Part shown: piece after piece, positions 12,096 through 22,953 of the stretch | Layout of the letters: every line of letters begins with the position of its first letter | Numbering within the stretch: position 1 is the first letter of the stretch | NCBI GenBank assembly: GCA_018398815.1 | Contig: CM031611.1 | Coordinates: 43,376,937-43,440,936, forward strand | DNA from: Conus ventricosus | Taxonomy: Eukaryota > Mollusca > Gastropoda > Neogastropoda > Conidae | Length of the DNA: 64,000 nt | Direction: 5' to 3' | Translations under genes and position numbers: made by a program | The notes under the pieces: generated by a model | The model's database searches: none | Told to the model about the DNA's origin: nothing | What the model saw: the letters and a program-made list of their open reading frames with translations, nothing else

Positions 12096-12219
12096 AATGC
12101 ACGTTTGCGCCAGTACAGGCCCTACTGTACAAGGAGAGGTTGCGCCGGGCACATCCCAAGGTAAACAAAACAACAGGGAAAAATGCAGATGCCCACCCCC
12201 CCCCCTCCCCTCCCCGCCA

Positions 12220-12254
<35 letters not shown>

Positions 12255-12860
12255 AGAGTTGTACGTGCCCCACGCGTGTCAACTCAGGTTGTTCCCATTT
12301 TAACCGCTACATTGGAAGTGCCATCGCGCTTCTGTCGTCTGCGAAGCGTGTCACTTGGCGTGGCCCCCAGGGCGCATTGCCCGGCACCGTTCCAACGGAT
12401 GGGGGAGGGGGGGGGGGGGGGGGCAATTTCGCTGTGAGTTGCTTGGTCAAATCAATAAGAAAAACGGAGTATTTCGATCGCGTATGATTCTAGAATGGGA
12501 AGCATGAATTTGTGACGCCAGAAAAGGGTTTTGACAGTGATGTGCTTCTTTTTTCGCTTTGAACTCCTATCCCTTTATATCACATGCACTTTGCGTGAGT
12601 TACACCTTTTCTTTCGCAACAGGCCATTCTACTTTTAGACTGTCTACACAGACCTGATGGGGTCATGCAAGTGCTGACCTGCTGGTTCCAGTGCTGTCCA
12701 GTCGGCATGAAACCCCTCTTCTACGGCCCTCCCGCTCCACCCCCAATACCCCGACCCTTCCTCCCCCCCTCCCATCCCGCCCTCCCACTGCCTCGCCTAT
12801 AGCAATGAAAACAACAGTAACAACGTTTAAGTCAGCAAAACCCACCAACGGCAAAAACTT
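12096..12860. other. Spacer between the inverted satellite arms, with GA and poly-G tracts
   Basis: Contains a C-run (12187-12210 region), a (GA)n tract at 12222-12258, a G-run at 12403-12422, and a C-rich stretch at 12720-12785. There is no gene. Frames here encode only low-complexity peptides. It may be the interior of a foldback-type element bounded by the two arrays. Confidence 0.45.
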
Positions 12861-13068
12861 GGGGAATAGCGGGCCCGGGGAACACCGGGATTGGGGAACA
12901 CCGGGACCGGGGATTTCCAGGAATGGGGAACAGCGGGATCGCCACAGGGTGGGAAACAACGAAACTGGGGAACTTAGGAACTGAATTTCGATTTTTTTCT
13001 TGAGGGGAACACCGGGACTGGGGAATATAGAGACTGGGGAACAAAGAACCTGGGGAACAGCGGCGGCA
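12861..13068. repeat. Right arm of an inverted 16-bp satellite
   Basis: About twelve units of 16 bp with consensus GGGGAACA followed by variable bases, often CCGGGACT. They are exactly in register at 12861-12950 and 13004-13068. A non-repeat insert of roughly 25 bp near 12978-13003 interrupts them. The orientation is opposite to the left arm. Confidence 0.85.
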
Positions 13069-13911
13069 TGACCACCACAGACTCTGGGAGAATGTCTCCC
13101 ATGGCAGCCGGTCCGGTCCAGCACAGGAACCAGAATCCATGCTACAACGTGGCTAACCAGCACCCATTGGAGAAAGATCTATGCACTTCTCCACTAAACA
13201 TTAGCCAAGTCCTTGTGACCCACTGAACTCCACCTCAAATTAACAAAACTGTCCATCTCTTTATATTGAGGTAAACTGAAAAGACCCTAGCCAAAGCAAG
13301 GTCAGATGGACTTCAGGACTATTTTGTATATTTTAATCTTGTGTGCAAAAGTAAAGCTTTGTGTGTGAAATTGCACTTGACTTGTGTGTGTCCATCTGTT
13401 CTTTATACTTCATTTCATTAATAGAATTCTGTCTGTCACTCAGAGCACTAGCACTTGTAAGTGCAAAAGCCTATGGTAAAGCACATCTGAGCCATTCTTG
13501 CGTATTTCATCAGTCCAAAGAGAAAAGAAAATGTCTTTCAACATATACCACCAGAAAGTTTTCATTCCACTACTAGGAAGAGAGAGGGTGGGGGTGAAAT
13601 TTGATAGAGAACATGCTCTAAACCCTTATCCTAAATGACCTGCTGATACTTGACGATATACTCACTTCCAAAACGTCCTTCGAATCACGACTAAAAATCA
13701 AGGTTCAGTGTGTGAACGCACGAATAGCATCTTGCACACATATAAAATCACATAACCAACTTCCGGAAGAAAAGGCTATTTGGCCTTTGGCATTGATGAC
13801 ACATATACAGATAACATGCACCGAAAGAATGAAAATATGCATGAAAAATCGATAGACTGAACGACTGAATGAAGCACCTGCAGGCAGCTCTTCAGTCAGC
13901 TCCACCCAGGT

Positions 13912-14008
13912 AGGCAGCCTGTTGTGTAAAAGGAAGTGTAGATTGCAAAGCGCCTAGAGCTTGGTCTCAAATTAAAGGCACTGTAGAAGTACTCTTAATA
14001 ATGATCGT
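13912..14008 (+). repeat. SINE/LINE 3'-tail-like fragment
   Basis: The sequence AAAGCGCCTAGAGC, then AATTAAAGGCACTGTAGAAGT, resembles the conserved 3' end of a widespread SINE type whose tail reads AAGCGC...GGCGCTATATAAGT (family knowledge, from memory). No tRNA-like head was found upstream, so it is a fragment. Confidence 0.4.
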
Positions 14009-14079
14009 AAGTAAACCAGTGTGCTGGTTAAGCCTTAGATAACTACTCACCATTGTCTACACCACTACTGCTGTTGTGC

Positions 14080-14083
<4 letters not shown>

Positions 14084-14138
<55 letters not shown>

Positions 14139-14145
14139 CGTGCAT
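14084..14145. repeat. (TG)n microsatellite
   Basis: A GTGT run with occasional C interruptions, followed by imperfect ATGT/ACAT-rich DNA to about 14330. Confidence 0.95.
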
Positions 14146-14354
14146 GTGCAAAAGTATGTTGTGTGTGTACATAATATATGTAAGTGCCTATGCATATCAC
14201 TTGCTCATAATTATATGCACATGCTTACATGTAGGCATATACATGCAAGCATGTGTACATGTATGTACACTCACATTATTCACGCACACGAACTGTATAC
14301 ATAGGGATGTATATATGGACACATGTGAAATGGCAGTTTAGAGATGGTATTGTA

Positions 14355-14615
14355 TTTAAAGGGTGGACTATAGTTAAATGGTCGGAACTCTTGACTACAG
14401 AGCCGACAGTAGTGAGTTTGAAGCATTCATGTTGAACTTTATTTCCAACTTGAAAACCCGCCCATCGGTAAATGTCCATCCAAGTCAGGTCAGGGAAGGC
14501 TACAGGCAGTAGAAGCAGAGGGATGGGCAACACCTTTCCATCATGCAATGCCCCAAACATGGTGAACCTCCAACAGTTCACTGATCCCACGGCCATTAGC
14601 TGTTGGAATTTAACC
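14355..14615 (+). repeat. Possible degenerate tRNA-derived SINE
   Basis: The left part (AATGGTCGGAACTCTTGACT, then GAGTTTGAAGC about 25 bases on) has the spacing and rough sequence of a tRNA A box and B box. It is followed by an unrelated body and ends near 14615. The match to the RNA polymerase III boxes is weak, so this is tentative. Confidence 0.3.
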
Positions 14616-15309
14616 TTTCAACTTTGACCGATGTGTTTACACTTATATTTTAAAAAAAACATAGATAAATGAAATAACATGGGATTACCAGCTGATACAA
14701 AAGACTGCACAGTCCCCGCATGTTTACTGTCTACGCATGTTTTTAAAAGTGCATTATTCCACAGAACAAATTCAGAGTAACAGCAACCCAAGTGGCTTCT
14801 CAACCTGTGTCAAATGAACGCAGCACACTAGCCCTCAGCTTAATGGCTATTGTACAAGACAAGCACAAGGCCAACACTTCAAATCTGGTGAACATAGAGG
14901 TAGAGGATGAGAGGGAAGGCTGGGAGTGCGTTGGGAATCTGCCTCTTGCAAGACTCGAATCAAGGATGCTGGAACGTCCTCAGAGAGAGAGTGCTCTCAA
15001 ACTGTTCTCTCTGCGTAACATTTTATCTCTACCCAAACCTTAAAACAGTCTCAAGGGGTTTTTTGACTATCATTTCCCTAATCTGTGTTGCAAGAGGTGT
15101 GCATTGTGTAAGTGCAATGGGATCTGTGTGTTGCCGACTAGTTGAGGGAGGGGTGAGGAATGAGGTGGTCATTCTGAACGAGTGGTTTAATGGGGGAATG
15201 GTGAATGGGCAGTGCACCGAGTCACCAATGCGAGGTATGCCAGAAAAATATGCTGTTCATTATCATGTAAGCTACCTCTAGATTGAACGTCATTATTTGA
15301 GTTCAGTGT

Positions 15310-15340
15310 CGCACACACGCACACACACACACACACATCA
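15310..15340. repeat. (CA)n microsatellite
   Basis: A CACACG/CACA run of about 30 bp. Confidence 0.9.
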
Positions 15341-15686
15341 TGCACACATTTAACATTCACGCATTATACAGATGCACTCACTAAACAAAAACCACACACA
15401 CTATTCAATACATCCACAGTGCCACACAATTTCATAAAGGATGCATCATTGTGCGAGTACTAGTCTAGATATGCTACATCACACCCTCTAAGCTACCAGA
15501 CCAAAATGCCGATGTGCTCAAAGCAGTTCAATAGATCAATAAGCAGACTGGAGGTAGGAATCATGGACAAGATTTTCTAGATGCCTGACCAACGCATTAA
15601 CCAGAGGACTGATCGGGCCTTCATTTCTTGCCCATCATGTTCTGCATCGCTACTTAATTTGTGTGTATACGTATTCAAGTCCACAT

Positions 15687-15741
15687 GTATGTGTGTGTGT
15701 GTGTGTGTGTATGTGAGCGTGCGTGCGTGTACGCACATACA

Positions 15742-15810
<69 letters not shown>
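15687..15810. repeat. Compound (TG)n microsatellite
   Basis: Two TG runs (15687-15712 and 15744-15808) separated by an imperfect GTGCGTACG segment. Long open frames on both strands here are pure Val-Cys or His-Thr repeats, not genes. Confidence 0.95.
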
Positions 15811-15811
<1 letters not shown>

Positions 15812-15819
15812 TGAGCGGC

Positions 15820-17236
15820 ACATGTGTATGTGTGCATGCACAATCATGTTTGGAAGCCTATGTGTAGACAGAAAACAAGTCTGTCTGGAGTGTCACTTTA
15901 GAAGGCACTGACCAATATAATGATAAACGTAGTTTCAAGTTAAATAAATCAATAACAAAAATCACTTAAAACACACATTGTTTCACACACACACACACAC
16001 ACATTCTAATGAAGGTCAGTGTTTATTCTGAAAAATCAAACTGCATCAAACACAAAACTATGATCCAGCCATTACCACACAGCAAAAATAAATTAGCATT
16101 ACCTGTCCTTTTCTGGATCTGCATATTAAATGAACAGTCAGATAAATTGATGAAATGTTAAAACAAATGTTTATTTAATCTGTGGGTAATACAAACTGAA
16201 ATTAGTATAATCTAGAGCAGTGGAACATTGTTTTAACTTTCACAAATTAAAAAAGATTTGATCTTAAATGAAGGGAGTCAAAACGATAAATCCAGAACAA
16301 ATAATCTTCACCAAAACAAGTTCATATGAGCATGGAAGTCAAACTTACACTGCTAAGAAACCCTTGGTTTTTATCTTGATATCAGTAGCACAATGAAATT
16401 CATAAATACAATCCTCTTTTTATTTTTATCTGGAGGGAGAAAAACTTTTTTTACTAGGACGACTAGTCACAGACCTTTTCATATATGCCATGCCAAGTTC
16501 TTGGACAACTTTGCCAATTTGTAACATAACACCTATGATGCAAAAAGAACATGTAGAAAATGAACTGCGATGGTCATAGAATATGTATAAAAATTCACTT
16601 TACTTCTAGCTATGGTCTTCCTTAGAAGCAATGTATGCAAGGCACGTTTCAGAAGTTGATTCATGTTACAAACCCAAAGCGCAGGCACATATTTTACATC
16701 AGCTCAGACTACAAAGGAAACGTGGACTGGAATATTTCTGTTGCTTGAAATTAACTTCATGGTGCTTTTTTTTAACCTCATTTTGTGTTGCCAAAAGCTG
16801 CTGATGACAAAAAATAATCAAGAAATCAACCACACACACACAAAAAGAGCTCATTACTAGATTGTCTCTTAAGTAACAGAAGTTTCAAAGTCCATTTTGT
16901 CTAATATGATTGAAAAGACCTTTGAATGCTGGAAGTACATTACTTAGGATTTTCAACTGTGCCAGTCTTGATAGAAGAACAAAAAATGTTTTAAATTCAT
17001 CCACTTCACAACAGCAAGCCAAGAGCCGAGTCTGATGGTCGTGATGATTTACAGTCAGCAAAAGGATGATCACCACTACCTGTCACAACATCATCATCAG
17101 TTCATAGAATTCAGCACCATACATGAGGAGTCAAGAGATCTTTGAGAGATACCCATACCTTTTAGGATGGGGTCAGTCTTTACTGATTGTGAAATACAGA
17201 AAGGACTGTAGATATCACCGAAGATTTCAATACAAT
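15820..17236. other. AT-rich spacer
   Basis: Apart from a short (CA)n run at 15984-16003, I see no repeat termini, gene or RNA. Open frames at 16663-17076 have no domain features. Confidence 0.4.
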
Positions 17237-17243
17237 CTTTACC

Positions 17244-17954
17244 CAGGGCTTCTGAAAACGCAAAAAATTGCGTACAGTACGCATTAAAACTCTACGGACG
17301 CACTGGGTGTCCGTGTAAGGGGTCCCCAGGGACCCCTTCAAATTTTGGTGATGTCAGACATAAAGTGAGAAAAGACTGCCTTCTACATCGTAAGTTGGGT
17401 GCCGTAACATCGTAGGTCTGCTACACTTCGGACCAAACCCATCCCTTTTCTAGTTTGAACAGTAACAAAGTGAGTAGGGCAGCCTCCTAACAACATACGT
17501 CGGTCACTTTTGTCGTCTGCTGAGGGTGACTGACTAAGCTTAACGCTAGGCCACAGCATCGTTTTCAGTTGACCGAATTTTCCTTCTTTGAGCCATGTGA
17601 TGTCACGATGACGCTTGTCATTTTCCCGGCAGGAGAGAGGCATTTCCGCAAAGCCTTTGTTTCCAACATGTCTCTCGAAGCGTGGTTAACGAAATCATTG
17701 TCGCAAAAGCGAAAAAGCGTAGCAGAGGAGCAAGATCGAGAACGGATACAATTTTTGATGTTTATTTTGTTGTTTTTATTGTGACGATGTGTCTGTGACA
17801 ATTGCAGTGCGCGTGCAGGGATGCAATTTTTTAACGTATATTTTGTTGTTTTTATTGTGGTGTAGGGACCCCTTAATGTTAGCCTGGGACCCCTTAAAAA
17901 TCTGATGAAGGGGTCCCTGGGACCGGAAAGATTTTCACCCCAGCAGAAGCCCTG
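17244..17954. mobile_element. hAT-like MITE or non-autonomous DNA transposon with TSD
   Basis: It starts with CAGGGCTTCTG and ends with the exact complement CAGAAGCCCTG, an 11-bp terminal inverted repeat. It is flanked by the direct repeat CTTTACC at 17237-17243 and 17955-17961; a TCTTTACC/GCTTTACC pairing would give an 8-bp TSD with one mismatch. CAGNG-type termini with 7-8-bp duplications are typical of hAT elements (family knowledge). Inside are repeated GGGACCCCTT/AAGGGGTCCC subterminal blocks near both ends (17310-17340 and 17865-17925). A short frame at 17569-17784 contains SLEAWLTKSLSQKRKS, which may be a scrap of a transposase N terminus. No full transposase is present. Confidence 0.85.
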
Positions 17955-18061
17955 CTTTACCAATGTCATATGTGAAGACAGAGGCACTCCTCCATGATGG
18001 GAAGCAAGGGAGCTAACTGAAGGTATAAAAAGGACAGCATTGTTTTGGTCAAGAAATGAAC

Positions 18062-18430
18062 GGGGACCAGCCGCTGTGGTGAAGTGGTTAGCGTCGCAGA
18101 CTCCCGGCTTGGAGGTCGTGGGTTCGAATCCCATCAGAGTCATGTGGGTTTTTCTGCCCGACCGGCTCCTACCCAGAGTTGAGTTTGCTGCGGACTCAGT
18201 TGGGAAGACTGGGACCACACAGTCGAGTTTTATCCACTTAATGGATGCATTTCTGAGTGTTGCTCAAATTTCCTGACCAACACTGCAGGTGCCTGTATCT
18301 CTCGGGCCTGGTTGACGCCAGGATATATTATGAAAGGAAGCGTAGAGTACAGCCCTGTCATGTAGTCTCAGACCGAAATGGAATTCCGTAGCATCATCTT
18401 AATCATCCTCATTCTCATCGATCAGCATTT
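18062..18430 (+). mobile_element. tRNA-derived SINE, copy 1
   Basis: The head is tRNA-like. It has CGCTGTGGTGAAGTGGTTAG with a good RNA polymerase III A box (GTGGTGAAGTGG) and, about 35 bases later, the B box GGTTCGAATCCC. The body contains blocks GGGAAGACTGGGACCACAC and GAGTACAGCCCTGTCATGTA, and the element ends in an AT-rich segment (AGCATTTAAAAAAATG). The same heads and body blocks recur at 46362-46712, showing a dispersed family. A free tRNA gene is unlikely because the acceptor arm does not pair and there is no terminator. Confidence 0.8.
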
Positions 18431-18439
18431 AAAAAAATG

Positions 18440-18893
18440 TCTCAAATTCTGTGGCCCTTCGTGCCCTGCTCTCATGGTGACCTCAGTTTCGATGTCCTCT
18501 CCACGTCTGTGGCCTTGGTTTGGTTCCGTCGGGGTCACCGGTATCGGCGAGTCCATGGGGGCTGTCATTGGACGGACGTGGTGGCGCCCTCCAGCGGGAG
18601 AGCTCACTCACGCCGGCTCCGTGACTAAGCAATTATTGTCGTCAGTTGGGGGCTTAGTAGGTGGTGTCCTGCGTATGTTAGATCAGAAAAGGCGCTACTG
18701 AACACCACTGAAGTGACTCGGCAGCAGTGCAGCGTCTCCTCCGGTGGGTTGCCTCTTGACGACTTGACATTGACCGCTTCCTGTGGATTGCCAGTGCCGG
18801 GGCTGCGGCGGGGCCGACCGGGTTGTGGCTGTGGACAGGGTGTCGGAATGAGTGGCGTGGGTGCACTGCCTCCGAGGTGGCGCAGAGGTTGGG

Positions 18894-18930
<37 letters not shown>
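18440..18930 (+). mobile_element. GC-rich retroposon with a long poly-A tail
   Basis: A GC-rich block in AT-rich surroundings ends abruptly in about 32 A residues at 18899-18930, the hallmark of reverse-transcribed DNA with a poly-A tail. No coding frame with a recognisable domain was found. It may be the 3' end of a LINE or a processed noncoding transcript. It abuts the SINE on its left. No target-site duplication could be confirmed. Confidence 0.55.
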
Positions 18931-18932
<2 letters not shown>

Positions 18933-21060
18933 AACCGGTGCTTACTAACGGATCTGAGATGAGATACAAAGTGGGCCTTTCTAGATGAGAAAGTGTTATC
19001 CATAATGATAACATACTGTTTTTTTTAATCAAGGTAATGAGGGGTCCTCTTTAAGGGTACAAATTAACAGAGTCATTACAAAAGAAAAAAAAAGGTATCT
19101 GAGGCAGGGCCTTTACAATAGCACTGACATGGGCACGGTGCTGAGGTATCATACAAAGACAGTCGCTGCATGGATAAGTCTGACTGATGCCAAAGGATTT
19201 TCCCGAAAAGGCTCTCATCTATTAATCAAGACCTGAAATCCACTGCAGATATTCAAAGGCTTTGTCTGGTGAGACATGGGCAAAACCTTCAGATACAATA
19301 AAAAGCCTCCAACAGAGTGATTTTGGGGACAAACTTTCACAAAATTATGATATGGGCATAATCTGGTCTTATGAGGAAAGGACAGATTCTTCACAGAGGC
19401 AGGATGGACAAGATCTGTGATGGCGACTTTCAAAACATGGTGGGAATATCAATTAAAGAGGAACGGAAAAGGTGGGAGGGGTGGGATGGGGGATCCAACA
19501 GCGATGATCACTTCCCATGGGGAAGAAAAATAAAATGCTAATCAACACAGACAACCAACCAACCAAATACAATGAAGATCAGGTGTCCAAATTATTTCAC
19601 ATTCTGATATTAATTCTCACTCTCACCAAAGCGCTGGACAAAGGGGCTACGGGGGAAATATTGCACAAAAATCCAGCACGTAAAAACACTCGAAACGACA
19701 TTCCACCCTCCACCCCAACCCTGATATACATCTTCTAGATAACCAGATCAGTCTCCAGTCATAGCAGACCTCAAAACTGACCACTGCTGTTCTTGCATGA
19801 TATGATACACTGTCAATGTTATTCCTTTGCTGAATGTGGTGATCATTTTCAAGATACCTCCAAAATACAAAACTACCACTGGATCAAGCACTGCAAGAAA
19901 GTCTAAACGTTGTATCAGGGATATGGATCTTAGACTTTTAAACCCGTCAAATATCAAAATCATTTAACAGAAAACAAAAAAAAATGCTTAAAATTCATGG
20001 ATTCTTCCTGAGCTTCGAAATGTATGTTTTTGGTTTTTGTACAAAAGAAAACAAAGCGAAAAATTTGGGAACACCTCCACAAGAAGAGGTGTATTATTTT
20101 TAGCCAAATATACATGCTCCCAGTGTTCACACTCAAATAAATTAAGAAATGGTTTCCCAACACTACAAAGCACTAGTTATAAATCAGACGTGGTGAAAAA
20201 AAAATCTGTATCTTGACGTTTACATGGTACTTTTGACCCTAGTCATGACTACTGATAAATTGTTTCGAACCAGAGCTGGTCAGCTATGACTGATTGCTTG
20301 CATTCTACTGACCTATAGGTTGCCTCCCTCTGCCTTCCTCCTGCCTCCAACCCCTCCTTCTCCTCCCCCATTCCCCATGAAAAAGTGTGACCAGTTATGT
20401 TAATTTATGTATAGACTCATTTCATCCTCATCAGAAGATATATCTGCTTCCTCTCATTTGTTATGAGACAAAAGAGTGAGACACTCTTCCAAAGCTGAAA
20501 CCAGTGAAAGCTAGAACATTCCAACACCTTCAGCAAGTCGGCACAGCGTTTCTGGGTTGTTCTGAGAGCCACTATTATTACGCACTTTGATTTACACTGG
20601 CAGAACACGTTTAGGGACTGGGGCTATTGGGTGCCAAGACTTGGCTTCAACCTGCATTCAGATCCCTCCTCTTTCTCCCAGAAACCTGCACCTTGGAAGA
20701 CCTAAAGTGATCAACCTTATTCACCAAGTTCAGCCCATTCGACTAACTTGAAAATGAATACCCAACATTATTCAATGACACAACAGAATCATAAATAATG
20801 AGAAAAACACAAAGACAAAAAGTTATGACCTTGGTTAAAAATCGAAAAAAAGGGTCTGTAGGTTCTTAAAATACAAACGAACATACTTATTTGTGCATAA
20901 TATGCAAAACGAAATTGAGTTGTTTTTTCTTTGTGTTTTTTTTTTTCAAATTGTACTTTAAAAAAATCATTTACTTGGGGAGGGAGGGGGGGACAACTGA
21001 AAAACAAGAGTTGGGAGGGTGGGGGAATAGGACTTGTTGGGCAGTCTGTAATCGCACTTT
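18931..21060. other. Intergenic DNA downstream of the PRDM-like gene
   Basis: AT-rich, no recognisable gene. It may include part of a long 3' untranslated region of the minus-strand gene ending at 22954, but I could not place a poly-A site with confidence. Confidence 0.35.
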
Positions 21061-21070
21061 TTTTTGAGGG

Positions 21071-21255
21071 CAGAATGAAAAGGGGATTGGGGAGGGGGAT
21101 AAGCACGGCAGAATGAAAAGGGGATTGGGGAGGGGGATAAGCACGGCAGAATGAAAAGGGGATTGGGGAGGGGGATAAGCACGGCAGAATGAAAAGGGGA
21201 TTGGGGAGGGGATAAGCACGGCAGAATGAAAAGGGATTGGGGAGGGGGTAAGCAC
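21071..21255. repeat. 38-bp tandem repeat, five copies
   Basis: The unit (CAGAATGAAAAGGGGATTGG, then GGAGGGGGATAAGCACGG) repeats five times almost perfectly. The last two copies have lost one or two G residues. Frames through it encode Ser-Pro-Ile-Pro-Phe repeats on the minus strand and are artefacts. Confidence 0.95.
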
Positions 21256-22028
21256 AATTTCAAAATCAAGATAACAAGTTACCTGCATGCAACTTCAAGG
21301 CTGTGACGGCAACTTTCAAATTACAAAATCACAACACAAAGACAGTTACACACACACACAGCAAAACACTGGCAGTACTGAAAGGAGAACTTGGCCATGG
21401 CAGTTTGTTGATCAATGTTAGTTTTTCTTCTAGCCCCTTCCCCCCTCAGCCCCACTCAACTACCACTTCAATTTAGATTTTGACAGAAATCATTTTTGAT
21501 GATAATTCATTCATATGACCAAAAAAAAAAGCAATGTCATCAACAACACCATACAAACTCAAACTGTCCTGGCGTGAACACAGCATTCACAATTCAAGTA
21601 AGAATACATCACTTGGTATGCTTACAATCCTAGATCAAAATTTCTCCCAGGACTAAAAAAACAACAACACACAAGCTATTTCTTTCACTCAAGAGTTCTC
21701 CATCCCAAAACTGGACACATCCGGATAGTCTAGGTTGACCAGCTAAGCAGTTCAAGTACTGCAGTTAATGATAAACCCTGAACATTTTCGATTTCATCAA
21801 ATTTTACTCTAGTGAGTTAAGTCTAGAACTTGGATTCAGTTACCGTGACCATAACAAACTGCACTGAAGAAGCGAGGCGCAATATAAAGTACATTCTTCT
21901 CATCCAAAATGAATACATCATGCCTCCCTTCCATAGGCACAATGGCCAGATGACAACTGCTGAAAAGCAACAACTGCTAAAAGCTAACTGATACTACTTA
22001 ACAGCAGCAGATAAACCCAACATTGTCG

Positions 22029-22143
22029 CAGTCCACATTCTCTCTCTCTCTCTCATGCACACGCACACCTTTCCTTTCTGTCACATTCGCAGTCCACATT
22101 CTCTCTCTCTCTCATGCACATGCACACCTTTCCTTTCTGTCAC
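22029..22143. repeat. 57-bp tandem duplication containing a (TC)n core
   Basis: Two adjacent copies of a unit that starts GCAGTCCACATTCTCTCTC and ends CACCTTTCCTTTCTGTCACA. Confidence 0.9.
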
Positions 22144-22592
22144 ATCCTTATGTTCTCATGAACACATTAATAAGCAATAACCAAGAAACAACTTTTCATA
22201 CTTTTGTCTCAAGAAAAACATGAGTCCTTATAGTATTACCTAGAAAATCCAACAATGGACATGGCTTTCCTTCTGAGTTTGGCTCATGTATCTGATAACT
22301 CCAACAAAGTTGCATCTACTTCCTCAAGTTCCTGCACATGTCAATTGTTGAAGCCGAGATAATAGGTCATGATAAAATGTACTATATGTCATCATATAAG
22401 TAAAGTAACATCAGATGTTCACACACATACTGAAATCCACTTATCTCCATTCGATCTACTAATATAATTTCGGTTTTCACACAGTTTTAAACTTTTGTCA
22501 AAAGCAAAACCAAGAAACTGCACTGACACACATACACATAATCTCATTCAAACGCGCACACACAAACACACACCCAACTTTTAAAGGTAAAT

Positions 22593-22614
22593 CCCCCCCC
22601 CCCCCCCCCCCCCC
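22593..22614. repeat. Poly-C tract
   Basis: 22 consecutive C residues. Confidence 0.95.
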
Positions 22615-22953
22615 TAAAAGTCACACGAGGTGAAAAATTGCAGCTTCAGGGTTCATAAATTCATGAGCAGAAAAACAAATGCAAGTTCATGAGTACATCA
22701 GTTCGTTTCTCCGCTCACCAACTTCTAACCACTTCAATCTTTCTTTTCTTTAATCTTAATTTTTTTTTTACTTTTTTTTTTATAATTCGAAGACGCCTCC
22801 ACCGATTGCCAACTGGTTCAATCTGTTTGGTTTTTCAACACAAAGAGTTGCAAAGTCACACCACTGAACGCTGTTGAGTCTGTTCCATGATATGAAAAGA
22901 TAAATGAACACAAGTGGACACCGAGTCACTCTCGTCACTAGGATCAGCCACCC

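Noticed and set aside
12663..13163. 166-residue minus-strand frame with SPVSLFP/GPLFP repeats
   Set aside because: It is the translation of the 16-bp GGGGAACA satellite and the C-rich spacer. The opposite-strand frames are equally repetitive.
15577..15911. Open frames of Val-Cys and His-Thr repeats on both strands (also at 14053-14341, 36786-36993 and 47148-47652)
   Set aside because: These are translations of TG/CA and GA microsatellites. They lack any non-repeat conserved segment.
18070..18145. A functional tRNA gene
   Set aside because: A and B boxes are present but acceptor-stem pairing is not. The sequence continues into a SINE body shared with 46.4 kb.
20971..21288. 105-residue frame with PSPIPFSFC repeats
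   Set aside because: Translation of the 38-bp tandem repeat; the repeat also reads open in other frames.
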